The notes below the pieces were generated by a model. It was not told the origin of the DNA and made no database searches. It worked only from the letters and a program-made list of their open reading frames with translations. A stretch of DNA of 39,644 nt from JBMOGA01 sp049318625. GTDB lineage: Bacteria > Pseudomonadota > Alphaproteobacteria > Rhizobiales > Hyphomicrobiaceae. This document shows positions 34,057 to 39,644 of this stretch, piece after piece. The stretch's first letter is position 1. Every line of letters starts with the position of its first letter. A program made the position numbers and the translations under genes. The DNA is taken from assembly GCA_049318625.1 (NCBI GenBank), contig JBMOGA010000034.1, forward strand, positions 1-39,644, in the 5' to 3' direction.

Positions 34057-34347
34057 TCAGTGGACAGTGGCGACCAGCAGCTGATCGTCGCTCGCGTGCT
34101 CCACGGCCGCGCTGCGGGTATCGGTAATCGCGATCGGCGTCCCGTCGGCCGCATGCAGCGCGAACAGGTTGATGCCGCGAGGCAATCCCTTGATGGCGGG
34201 GAACATCTGCTTGGCTTCGGACGACGACATCTCGCGGATGTAGGCGACCTGCCCACCGCCGAGCCGTGCCAGCTCGATCTGTGACACGACGAGCCTGTCG
34301 GTGGCCTCGCGGGACCGGCGGCGCTTGACCTTCTGGCTATTATTCAT
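34057..34347 (-). CDS. DUF1150 family protein
   Basis: A 96-residue cytosolic protein of DUF1150. Recognisable parts are LARLGGGQVAYIREM, LFALHAADGTPIAI and a C-terminal LLVATVH. The family has no established function that I know of and is typically next to a small heat-shock protein gene in alphaproteobacteria, as here. The frame reaches 34404, but ATG 34347 matches the family start. It lies 120 bp downstream of hsp20 and is probably on the same heat-inducible transcript. Confidence 0.88.
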   Translation of the reverse strand: MNNSQKVKRRRSREATDRLVVSQIELARLGGGQVAYIREMSSSEAKQMFPAIKGLPRGINLFALHAADGTPIAITDTRSAAVEHASDDQLLVATVH

Positions 34348-34467
34348 GACGCAACTCCATTTGCGGGAGGCAAAGCGGAAAGAGCGGCGTGACGTCCGAG
34401 CCAATATGGCCCAGCATCGCTCGATTCTAACGTGGCCGCCAGCGCTAACCCGTCGCAGGGCGAGGGT

Positions 34468-34902
34468 TCAGCGCGCTCCGATGTCGATACGACGGACCAA
34501 TCGCTCGGGCTCCAGCCTCACGAGGTCGATGGCGAGCAGGCCGCTGTGCATCTCGGCAGCTTTGACCTCGATGCCGTCGGCCAGCACGAACGTCCGCTGA
34601 AACTGCCGCGCCGCGATGCCGCGGTAGAGGAATTCGCGCTGCTTGTCGTCCTGCTGGCGCCCACGCACGATCAGCTGGTTGTCCTCGACCGTGATCTCGA
34701 GCTGGTCGCGCGAGAAACCGGCCACGGCGAGTGTGATGCGCAACATTTCCGTTCGCCCGCCTGGGCCATCTTCGCGGACGATGCGCTCGATGTTGTAGGG
34801 CGGGTAGCCATCGCCGCCGCCTTTGCCGGCGCGGTCGATCAGCCTCTCGATTTCCTCGAACCCCAGCAGCAGGGGGCTGGAGAGGATGGACATGCGGGTC
34901 AT
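34468..34902 (-). CDS. Hsp20/IbpA-type small heat-shock protein
   Basis: A 144-residue chaperone that binds unfolding proteins without ATP. The alpha-crystallin domain runs from about residue 35 to 130: YPPYNIER, MLRITLAVAGFSRDQLEITV, REFLYRGIAARQFQRTFVLAD, and the AEMHSGLLAIDL beta-8/9 region. The start is ATG 34902, with ATG 34893 possible. An RpoH-type promoter ends about 105 bp upstream, leaving a leader of about 95 nt. It is divergent from lepA and precedes the DUF1150 gene. Confidence 0.94.
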   Translation of the reverse strand: MTRMSILSSPLLLGFEEIERLIDRAGKGGGDGYPPYNIERIVREDGPGGRTEMLRITLAVAGFSRDQLEITVEDNQLIVRGRQQDDKQREFLYRGIAARQFQRTFVLADGIEVKAAEMHSGLLAIDLVRLEPERLVRRIDIGAR

Positions 34903-35004
34903 GGATTCAAAGCCCTTTCGGAAGCGACCTTGACGTCAGGGCCGCGGACCCGTGAAGCATCCGCATCCCGATCGGGGTCCGTCTGGCACCCCGGCACGAC
35001 AATG

Positions 35005-35032
35005 ATATGGGGGCCGACGCGGGGTCTTCAAG
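35005..35032 (-). promoter_or_regulatory. Consensus sigma-32 heat-shock promoter of hsp20
   Basis: Read on the minus strand: CTTGAA (plus 35027-35032), a 14-bp spacer and CCCCATAT (plus 35005-35012). Both blocks match the E. coli RpoH consensus CTTGAA / CCCCATNT completely. The predicted start is near 34998. Position in front of a small heat-shock gene makes function very likely. Confidence 0.8.
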
Positions 35033-35117
35033 GATGCCCCGTCCGTCCGCCGGCTCCGGCCATCCCCGGTGCGACGGCCCCTTTGCCCGGCGCACGGCCG
35101 GTGCTAAGCAGCCCGGC

Positions 35118-36920
35118 ATGACCGACACCTCGCACATTCGCAACTTCTCCATCATCGCGCACATCGACCACGGCAAGTCGACGTTGTCCGACCGGCTCAT
35201 CCAGCTTTGCGGGAACGTCTCGCAGCGTGAGATGCAGGATCAGATCCTCGACTCGATGGATATCGAGCGCGAACGCGGCATCACCATCAAGGCGCAGACC
35301 GTCCGCCTCGACTACAAGGCGCCTGACGGAAAGATTTATCAGTTGAATCTGATGGATACGCCGGGACACGTCGATTTCGCCTACGAGGTTTCCCGCTCGC
35401 TGGCAGCCTGCGAGGGCGCCATCCTGGTGGTCGACGCCTCCCAGGGCGTCGAGGCCCAGACGCTGGCCAACGTCTATCAGGCGCTCGACAACAACCTCGA
35501 TATCCTGCCCGTTCTCAACAAGATCGACCTGCCGGCTGCCGACGCCGAGCGCGTCAAGCAGCAGATCGAAGACGTGATCGGCCTTGATGCCTCCGATGCC
35601 GTCGGCGTGTCGGCCAAGACCGGACTCAACGTCGAAAAGGTGCTCGAGGCCATCGTCACCCGCCTGCCGCCCCCCAAGGGCGACCGCACCAAGCCGCTGA
35701 AGGCCCTGCTGGTCGACAGTTGGTACGATGCCTATCTCGGCGTCGTCGTTCTCGTCCGCATCGTCGACGGGACGCTGAAGAAGGGCCAGAAGATCAAGCT
35801 GATGTCGACCAACGCCCTCTACCAGGTCGAGCGCGTCGGCATCTTCCGCCCCAAGCAGGAGATGCTGGCGGAACTCTCGGCCGGCGAGGTCGGCTTCTTC
35901 ACCGCCGCCATCAAGCAGGTGGCCGACACCCGCGTCGGCGATACCGTGGTCGACGAGAAGAACATCGAGGCCCAGCCGCTGCCGGGCTTCAAGCCGGTCC
36001 AACCGGTGGTGTTCTGCGGACTGTTCCCGGTCGACGCGGCCGACTTCGAGGATCTCCGCGAGGCGATGGGCAAGCTGCGCCTCAACGACGCGAGCTTCAC
36101 CTACGAGATGGAGACGTCCGCCGCGCTCGGCTTCGGCTTCCGCTGCGGCTTCCTCGGCCTGCTCCACCTCGAGATCATCACCGAGCGCCTCGAGCGCGAG
36201 TTCGGCATGGACCTCATCACCACCGCGCCGAGCGTCATCTATCATCTGCACATGAACGACGGTGCGATGATCGAGATGCACAATCCGGCCGACATGCCGG
36301 ACACGGTGAAGATCGACCACATCGAAGAACCGTGGATCGAGGCGACGATCTTCGTGCCCGACGACTACCTCGGCGCGGTGCTCAAGCTCTGCCAGGACCG
36401 CCGCGGCCGCCAGAAGAACCTGACCTACGCCGGCGCCCGCGCCATGCTCGTCTATGATCTGCCGCTGAACGAGGTGGTGTTCGACTTCTACGATCGGCTC
36501 AAGAGCGTCAGCCGCGGCTATGCCTCGTTCGACTACAAGATGATCGGCTACGAGGAGAACGAGCTGGTCAAGCTGTCGATCCTCGTCAACGCCGAGCCGG
36601 TCGACGCGCTTTCGATCATCGTCCACAAGACGCGCGCCGAAATGCGCGGCCGCGCCATGTGCGAGAAGCTCAAGGACCTGATCCCGCCGCACCTGTTCCA
36701 GATCCCGATCCAGGCGGCGATCGGCGCCAAGGTGATCGCCCGCGAGACGATCCGCGCGCTGCGCAAGGACGTGCTGGCGAAGTGCTACGGCGGCGACATC
36801 AGCCGCAAGCGCAAGCTGCTCGACAAGCAAAAGGCGGGCAAGAAGAAGATGCGCGAGTTCGGCAAGGTCGAGATCCCGCAGGAAGCGTTCATCGCCGCGC
36901 TCAAGATGGACGAGAATTGA
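35118..36920 (+). CDS. lepA: Elongation factor 4 (LepA)
   Basis: A ribosome-dependent GTPase proposed to back-translocate or assist assembly of ribosomes. The 600-residue protein has G1 in AHIDHGKST (residues 14-22), G3 DTPGHVDF, G4 NKID, domain II, and the LepA-specific C-terminal domain (RKRKLLDKQKAGKKKMREFG). Length is exactly typical. The frame is open from 35007, but ATG 35118 is the family start (MTDTSHIRNFSIIAHID). It is divergent from hsp20 and convergent with the extensin-like gene. Confidence 0.97.
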   Translation: MTDTSHIRNFSIIAHIDHGKSTLSDRLIQLCGNVSQREMQDQILDSMDIERERGITIKAQTVRLDYKAPDGKIYQLNLMDTPGHVDFAYEVSRSLAACEGAILVVDASQGVEAQTLANVYQALDNNLDILPVLNKIDLPAADAERVKQQIEDVIGLDASDAVGVSAKTGLNVEKVLEAIVTRLPPPKGDRTKPLKALLVDSWYDAYLGVVVLVRIVDGTLKKGQKIKLMSTNALYQVERVGIFRPKQEMLAELSAGEVGFFTAAIKQVADTRVGDTVVDEKNIEAQPLPGFKPVQPVVFCGLFPVDAADFEDLREAMGKLRLNDASFTYEMETSAALGFGFRCGFLGLLHLEIITERLEREFGMDLITTAPSVIYHLHMNDGAMIEMHNPADMPDTVKIDHIEEPWIEATIFVPDDYLGAVLKLCQDRRGRQKNLTYAGARAMLVYDLPLNEVVFDFYDRLKSVSRGYASFDYKMIGYEENELVKLSILVNAEPVDALSIIVHKTRAEMRGRAMCEKLKDLIPPHLFQIPIQAAIGAKVIARETIRALRKDVLAKCYGGDISRKRKLLDKQKAGKKKMREFGKVEIPQEAFIAALKMDEN

Positions 36921-36966
36921 GGGCAGGGTCAGGCGCCGGCCCGGAAGTGGTAGCCGTCGGACCCCC

Positions 36967-37686
36967 TCACACACACCGGTAGAACAGCCCGCGATCCAGA
37001 TGGAAATGGTCGTGGTGCGCCTTGTTGAACTCGGGCGACAGGCTGATCCGGAAGTAGCGGCAGGCGCGGGCGTGGATCTCCTTCAGGAACGCCGACTCTG
37101 GACCGGCCGCCGTCCAATGCTGCTTCAAGCTGATCGTCCGCCCGTCTGCGAGCGTGAAGGCCGAGATGTCGATGGCGTTGCCGGTGGCGTGCTGGCTCTT
37201 GAACCCCTTCATCCACTCGCTGCCGATGATGTTGCGGCACGAGTACGTGCCCATGTGCTGCACGCTCGTCACCTTCTGGCCGAGCATCGATTGCGCCAAG
37301 GGCTGCACGGCGTGCGTCATCCAAAGCGCCAATGCGGCCGCCGCCTCGCACGAGATCCGGTCGGCCGGCAGCCGGGCGCCGCCGGCGCTCGACATTCGCA
37401 TGCCGTTGGGCAGTCCGCAGCCGTCCTTGATCTCCACGGAGGCGGCAGGAGTCGCCGAGATATTCGGACCTTTCAGAACGCCATGGCAGAGTTCGCGGTC
37501 GCTCCGCAGTTCGGCGATCTGCCAGTCGATCAGGAAGTGCAGCGGGTCGTCGATGCTGAGGCGCGGCAGCGGGCTCCAGCGCGCCGGAATGACACCCTGG
37601 CGCATCACGATCCAGATGCTGCCGATCGCGACAAGCAGCAGCACGAGGATGCTGATCGTGTGCCTTCTCCGCCGCTGCGCCATCAC
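36967..37686 (-). CDS. Extensin-like C-terminal domain protein
   Basis: A 239-residue protein with an N-terminal membrane anchor (residues about 10-30, ISILVLLLVAIGSIWIV) and a domain of the extensin-like C-terminal family, related to D-Ala-D-Ala-type metallopeptidase folds. HATGNAIDIS and HHDHFHLDRG supply the conserved His and Asp residues; five or more cysteines (ELC, DGC, ISC, YSC, RAC, YRC) suggest disulfides in the periplasm. A role in cell-wall processing is plausible but unproven for bacterial members. It is convergent with lepA and lies 72 bp after the SDHAF4 gene in the same direction. Confidence 0.85.
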   Translation of the reverse strand: MMAQRRRRHTISILVLLLVAIGSIWIVMRQGVIPARWSPLPRLSIDDPLHFLIDWQIAELRSDRELCHGVLKGPNISATPAASVEIKDGCGLPNGMRMSSAGGARLPADRISCEAAAALALWMTHAVQPLAQSMLGQKVTSVQHMGTYSCRNIIGSEWMKGFKSQHATGNAIDISAFTLADGRTISLKQHWTAAGPESAFLKEIHARACRYFRISLSPEFNKAHHDHFHLDRGLFYRCV

Positions 37687-37758
37687 GAGCCCCTCGTGCG
37701 TTGACCTGAGCCGGCTCTATAGGCCCTCGGCTCGTCGAGCGAAAGCGCGCACGGGCAA

Positions 37759-37980
37759 CTAGAAATCGCTGACGATGCCATCCTTCTCCCAATCGCCGTA
37801 GCGGATCGGATCGGGGCCCTTGCGGCCACCGAGTTCGGCGGGGGTGGATGCGGCTTCGGCTGCGCGCTGGCGCCGGCGCTCCTCGGCCTCTGCGAGCGCG
37901 CGCTGGGCCTCGGGGGTGGGAATGCGCGGCGCATCGGCATCGGCCGGTGTCGCGGACTCGTCGGTCTCGGTTTTCTGCAT
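37759..37980 (-). CDS. DUF1674 / SDHAF4-like succinate dehydrogenase assembly factor
   Basis: A 73-residue protein with a disordered acidic N-terminus, a helical Ala/Arg-rich middle and the hallmark C-terminal motif GGRKGPDPIRYGDWEKDG, ending IVSDF. In mitochondria SDHAF4 binds flavinylated SdhA and helps its assembly; bacterial members are assumed to do the same for SdhA. The motif is complete. It starts 119 bp from the divergent htpX start. The sdh genes are not in the window. Confidence 0.92.
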   Translation of the reverse strand: MQKTETDESATPADADAPRIPTPEAQRALAEAEERRRQRAAEAASTPAELGGRKGPDPIRYGDWEKDGIVSDF

Positions 37981-38099
37981 ATCTGCCGCCAGACGTCGTA
38001 TGCTGCCAGGATCAGGACTATATCAAGATGCGATAGGCTACGCGCGGATTCGTGTTTCCGATCTCGCTCGGGCGGCCGCAGGCGATCGCGGAGGACGTC

Positions 38100-39032
38100 A
38101 TGCCATCGAACTACATGAAGACCGGCGCGCTGCTGCTCGCGCTGACCGCGATCTTCGTCGTCATGGGCCGCATGATCGGCGGCGAGACCGGCATGGTCAT
38201 CGCCTTCGTGCTGGCCCTCGGCATGAACCTGTTCAGCCTGTGGGGCTCCGACAGCATGGTGCTGCGGATGTTCAACGCCCGCGAGGCGGACCCGCGCGAA
38301 CATCCGGGCTTTCAGGAGATGATCGCCGAATTGGCCGGACGCGCGGGACTGCCGATGCCCAAGGTCTACGTCATGGACAACCCGCAGCCCAACGCGTTCG
38401 CGACCGGCCGCGGCCCCGCCAATGCGGCCGTCTGCGCGTCGACCGGGCTGCTCGGCCGTCTGTCGCAGGAGGAGGTGGCCGGCGTGATGGCACACGAGCT
38501 GGCCCACATCAGAAACCGTGATACCCTGACCATGACGATCGCCGCCAGCATCGGGGGCGCCATCACCATGCTGGCGAACATGCTGCAGTTCGGCGCCATG
38601 TTCGGCCAGCGCAACGGCAACCGTGGTGGTATCCTCGGCGTCATCGTCGCCGTGTTCGTCGCGCCGTTCGCCGCCACGCTGGTGCAGATGGCCATCAGCC
38701 GCTCGCGCGAGTACGAGGCCGACCGCGTAGGGGCCCAGATCTGTGGCAACCCCCATTGGCTGGCCTCGGCGCTGGCCAAGATCAGCAATGCCGTGGCGCA
38801 TATTCCGAACGAGGACGCCGAACGCGCACCGGCAGCGGCGCACATGTTCATCATTAATCCCCTCTCCGGCAGGGGGCTGGATAACCTTTTCTCGACTCAT
38901 CCGAACGTCGAGAACCGTATCGCGGCGCTGGAACAGCTTGCGGCGGAGATGGGATTTGGGCAGACAGGCGGGCCGCAGCGGAGCAGGTCCGGCGGCAAGA
39001 TAGGAAGCGGTCCACGCGGGCCGTGGGGCTGA
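38100..39032 (+). CDS. htpX: HtpX-type M48 membrane metalloprotease
   Basis: A 310-residue zinc protease of the inner membrane that degrades damaged membrane proteins. Two N-terminal membrane helices (residues about 8-25 and 30-48) precede the zinc site His132-Glu133-x-x-His136 in MAHELAHIRNRD; further helices follow, and the third ligand is the Glu in SREYEADRVGA. The C-terminal tail is Gly/Arg-rich and somewhat longer than in E. coli. ATG 38100 has GGAGG five bases upstream; an earlier in-frame start at 38052 is rejected. The next gene starts seven bases after its stop. Confidence 0.95.
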   Translation: MPSNYMKTGALLLALTAIFVVMGRMIGGETGMVIAFVLALGMNLFSLWGSDSMVLRMFNAREADPREHPGFQEMIAELAGRAGLPMPKVYVMDNPQPNAFATGRGPANAAVCASTGLLGRLSQEEVAGVMAHELAHIRNRDTLTMTIAASIGGAITMLANMLQFGAMFGQRNGNRGGILGVIVAVFVAPFAATLVQMAISRSREYEADRVGAQICGNPHWLASALAKISNAVAHIPNEDAERAPAAAHMFIINPLSGRGLDNLFSTHPNVENRIAALEQLAAEMGFGQTGGPQRSRSGGKIGSGPRGPWG

Positions 39033-39038
39033 GATATC

Positions 39039-39644
39039 GTGGACAACGAAGAGAACGGAAAGTCGGGCACCCGCTCGGGAGGCCCCAAGGGACGGCGGCC
39101 GGGCTTCGGCAAGCGGCCTGGTGGTGGCCCGGCCGGCAAGGGACCTCGGGGACGATCGACGGACAGACCTGAGCGCGCCCCGGGCGCTGCCGGCGGTCGC
39201 AAGTTCGGCAAACCCTCGTTTGGAAAGCGTGATCGCGACGGTGACAAACCGGCTGGCGATCGTCCGCCGCGGGCGGGTGGTTTCCGCAGCCGCGAGGGTG
39301 GCGAGCGCTCGGGTGGCGATCGTCCGCCGCGGGCGGGTGGGTTCCGCAACCGCGAGGGTGGTGAGCGTCCGAGTGGCGATCGTCCGCCGCAGGCGGGCGG
39401 GTTCCGCAGCCGCGAGGGTGGTGAGCGTCCGAGTGGCGATCGTCCGCCGCGGGCGGGCGGGTTCCGCAGCCGCGAGGGTGGTGAGCGCCCGAGCGGCGAT
39501 CGTCCGCCGCGGGCGGGCGGGTTCCGCAGCCGCGAGGGTGGCGAGCGTCCGGCTGGCGATCGTCCGCCGCGGGCGGGCGGGTTCCGCAACCGCGAGGGTG
39601 GTGAGCGTCCGAGTGGCGATCGTCCGCCGCGGGCGGGCGGGTTC
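39039..39644 (+). CDS. N-terminal part of a protein with a basic Gly/Arg repeat region (runs off the window)
   Basis: Open from a GTG at 39039 to the right edge (202 residues). The first 70 residues are Gly/Lys/Arg/Pro-rich (GKRPGGGPAGKGPRGRS and similar) and the rest is a 20-residue unit repeated six and a half times, GDRPPRAGGF + RSREGGERPS. No catalytic domain is reached. Such RGG-like, highly basic N-terminal regions are common on alphaproteobacterial rRNA pseudouridine synthases of the RluB/RsuA type, so that is my first guess; an RsmB-type methyltransferase, which often follows htpX, or an RNA helicase are alternatives. The start follows htpX by six bases, so co-translation is likely. 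Confidence 0.7.
   Translation, partial: MDNEENGKSGTRSGGPKGRRPGFGKRPGGGPAGKGPRGRSTDRPERAPGAAGGRKFGKPSFGKRDRDGDKPAGDRPPRAGGFRSREGGERSGGDRPPRAGGFRNREGGERPSGDRPPQAGGFRSREGGERPSGDRPPRAGGFRSREGGERPSGDRPPRAGGFRSREGGERPAGDRPPRAGGFRNREGGERPSGDRPPRAGGF
39255..39644 (+). repeat. 60-bp in-frame tandem repeat, 6.5 copies
   Basis: Copies begin at 39255, 39315, 39375, 39435, 39495, 39555 and 39615 (the last is cut by the window edge). The period is exactly 60 bp, copies differ by a few bases, and all stay in frame with 20 codons per unit. It encodes the basic Arg/Gly repeat of the partial gene. Confidence 0.95.

Noticed and set aside
37981..38099. Heat-shock promoter for htpX
   Set aside because: No CTTGAA/CCCCAT pair was found in the divergent region; only weak TATA-like elements such as CTATAT without a matching -35.

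Overview
The window is GC-rich, densely coded bacterial chromosome, most likely from an alphaproteobacterium. The evidence is the gene order lptC/A-lptB-rpoN-hpf-ptsN, the pairing of a small heat-shock protein with a DUF1150 protein, a RegB/RegA redox two-component pair, an SDHAF4/DUF1674 protein, an intracellular PHB depolymerase and the infC / rpmI-rplT-pheS-pheT block. Hyphomicrobiales (Rhizobiales) fits best, but this rests on synteny and protein motifs only. Nearly all genes are housekeeping; no insertion sequence, prophage, CRISPR array, tRNA or rRNA gene was seen.

Layout. 1-6338 (+): envelope and nitrogen-sigma block with an LptC-LptA-LptA fusion, LptB, sigma-54, long HPF and PtsN (EIIA-Ntr). 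6379-7176 (-): UppP. 7301-10011 (+): a GST-like protein, QueG and an SDR protein. 10129-13425: a secreted coiled-coil protein with a six-cysteine C-terminal domain, an ABHD10-like hydrolase (-) and a GT4 glycosyltransferase. 13560-20556: infC, which appears to start at AUC, a DUF4846 protein (-), a possible toxin-antitoxin remnant, then rpmI, rplT, pheS, a membrane protein and pheT. 20601-24542 (-): a helix-turn-helix regulator, a DUF4236 protein and a large MscS channel. 24779-27365: an HtrA-like protease (+) and PhaZ (-). 27510-31961: an ABC-2 exporter plus SCO1 (-), divergent from regB-regA (+). 32040-34902: a HAD phosphatase (+), two unrecognised exported proteins, DUF1150 and Hsp20 (-). 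35118-39644: lepA (+), an extensin-like protein and SDHAF4 (-), htpX (+) and the start of a repeat-rich gene running off the window.

Functional themes. LptC/A/B, UppP, the GT4 enzyme, the MscS channel and the extensin-like protein serve the envelope. HtrA-like protease, HtpX, Hsp20 and HPF serve stress and protein quality control. RegB keeps the kinase histidine, a cysteine 40 residues further on and the quinone-site motif of redox-sensing RegB. Its divergent neighbour SCO1 is a copper chaperone type associated with cytochrome oxidase, so this block probably links respiratory redox state to oxidase assembly.

The points most worth a second look are the triple LPS-bridge fusion, the AUC start of infC, a perfect hairpin that meets the start codon of an unknown exported protein, a consensus sigma-32 promoter before hsp20, a sigma-54-like element ahead of the operon that encodes sigma-54, a promoter-terminator leader before rpmI, the six-cysteine coiled-coil protein, and a perfectly periodic 60-bp coding repeat at the right edge. 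I saw no clear new multi-gene system. The least explained locus is the two-gene exported/membrane pair at 32979-33967.
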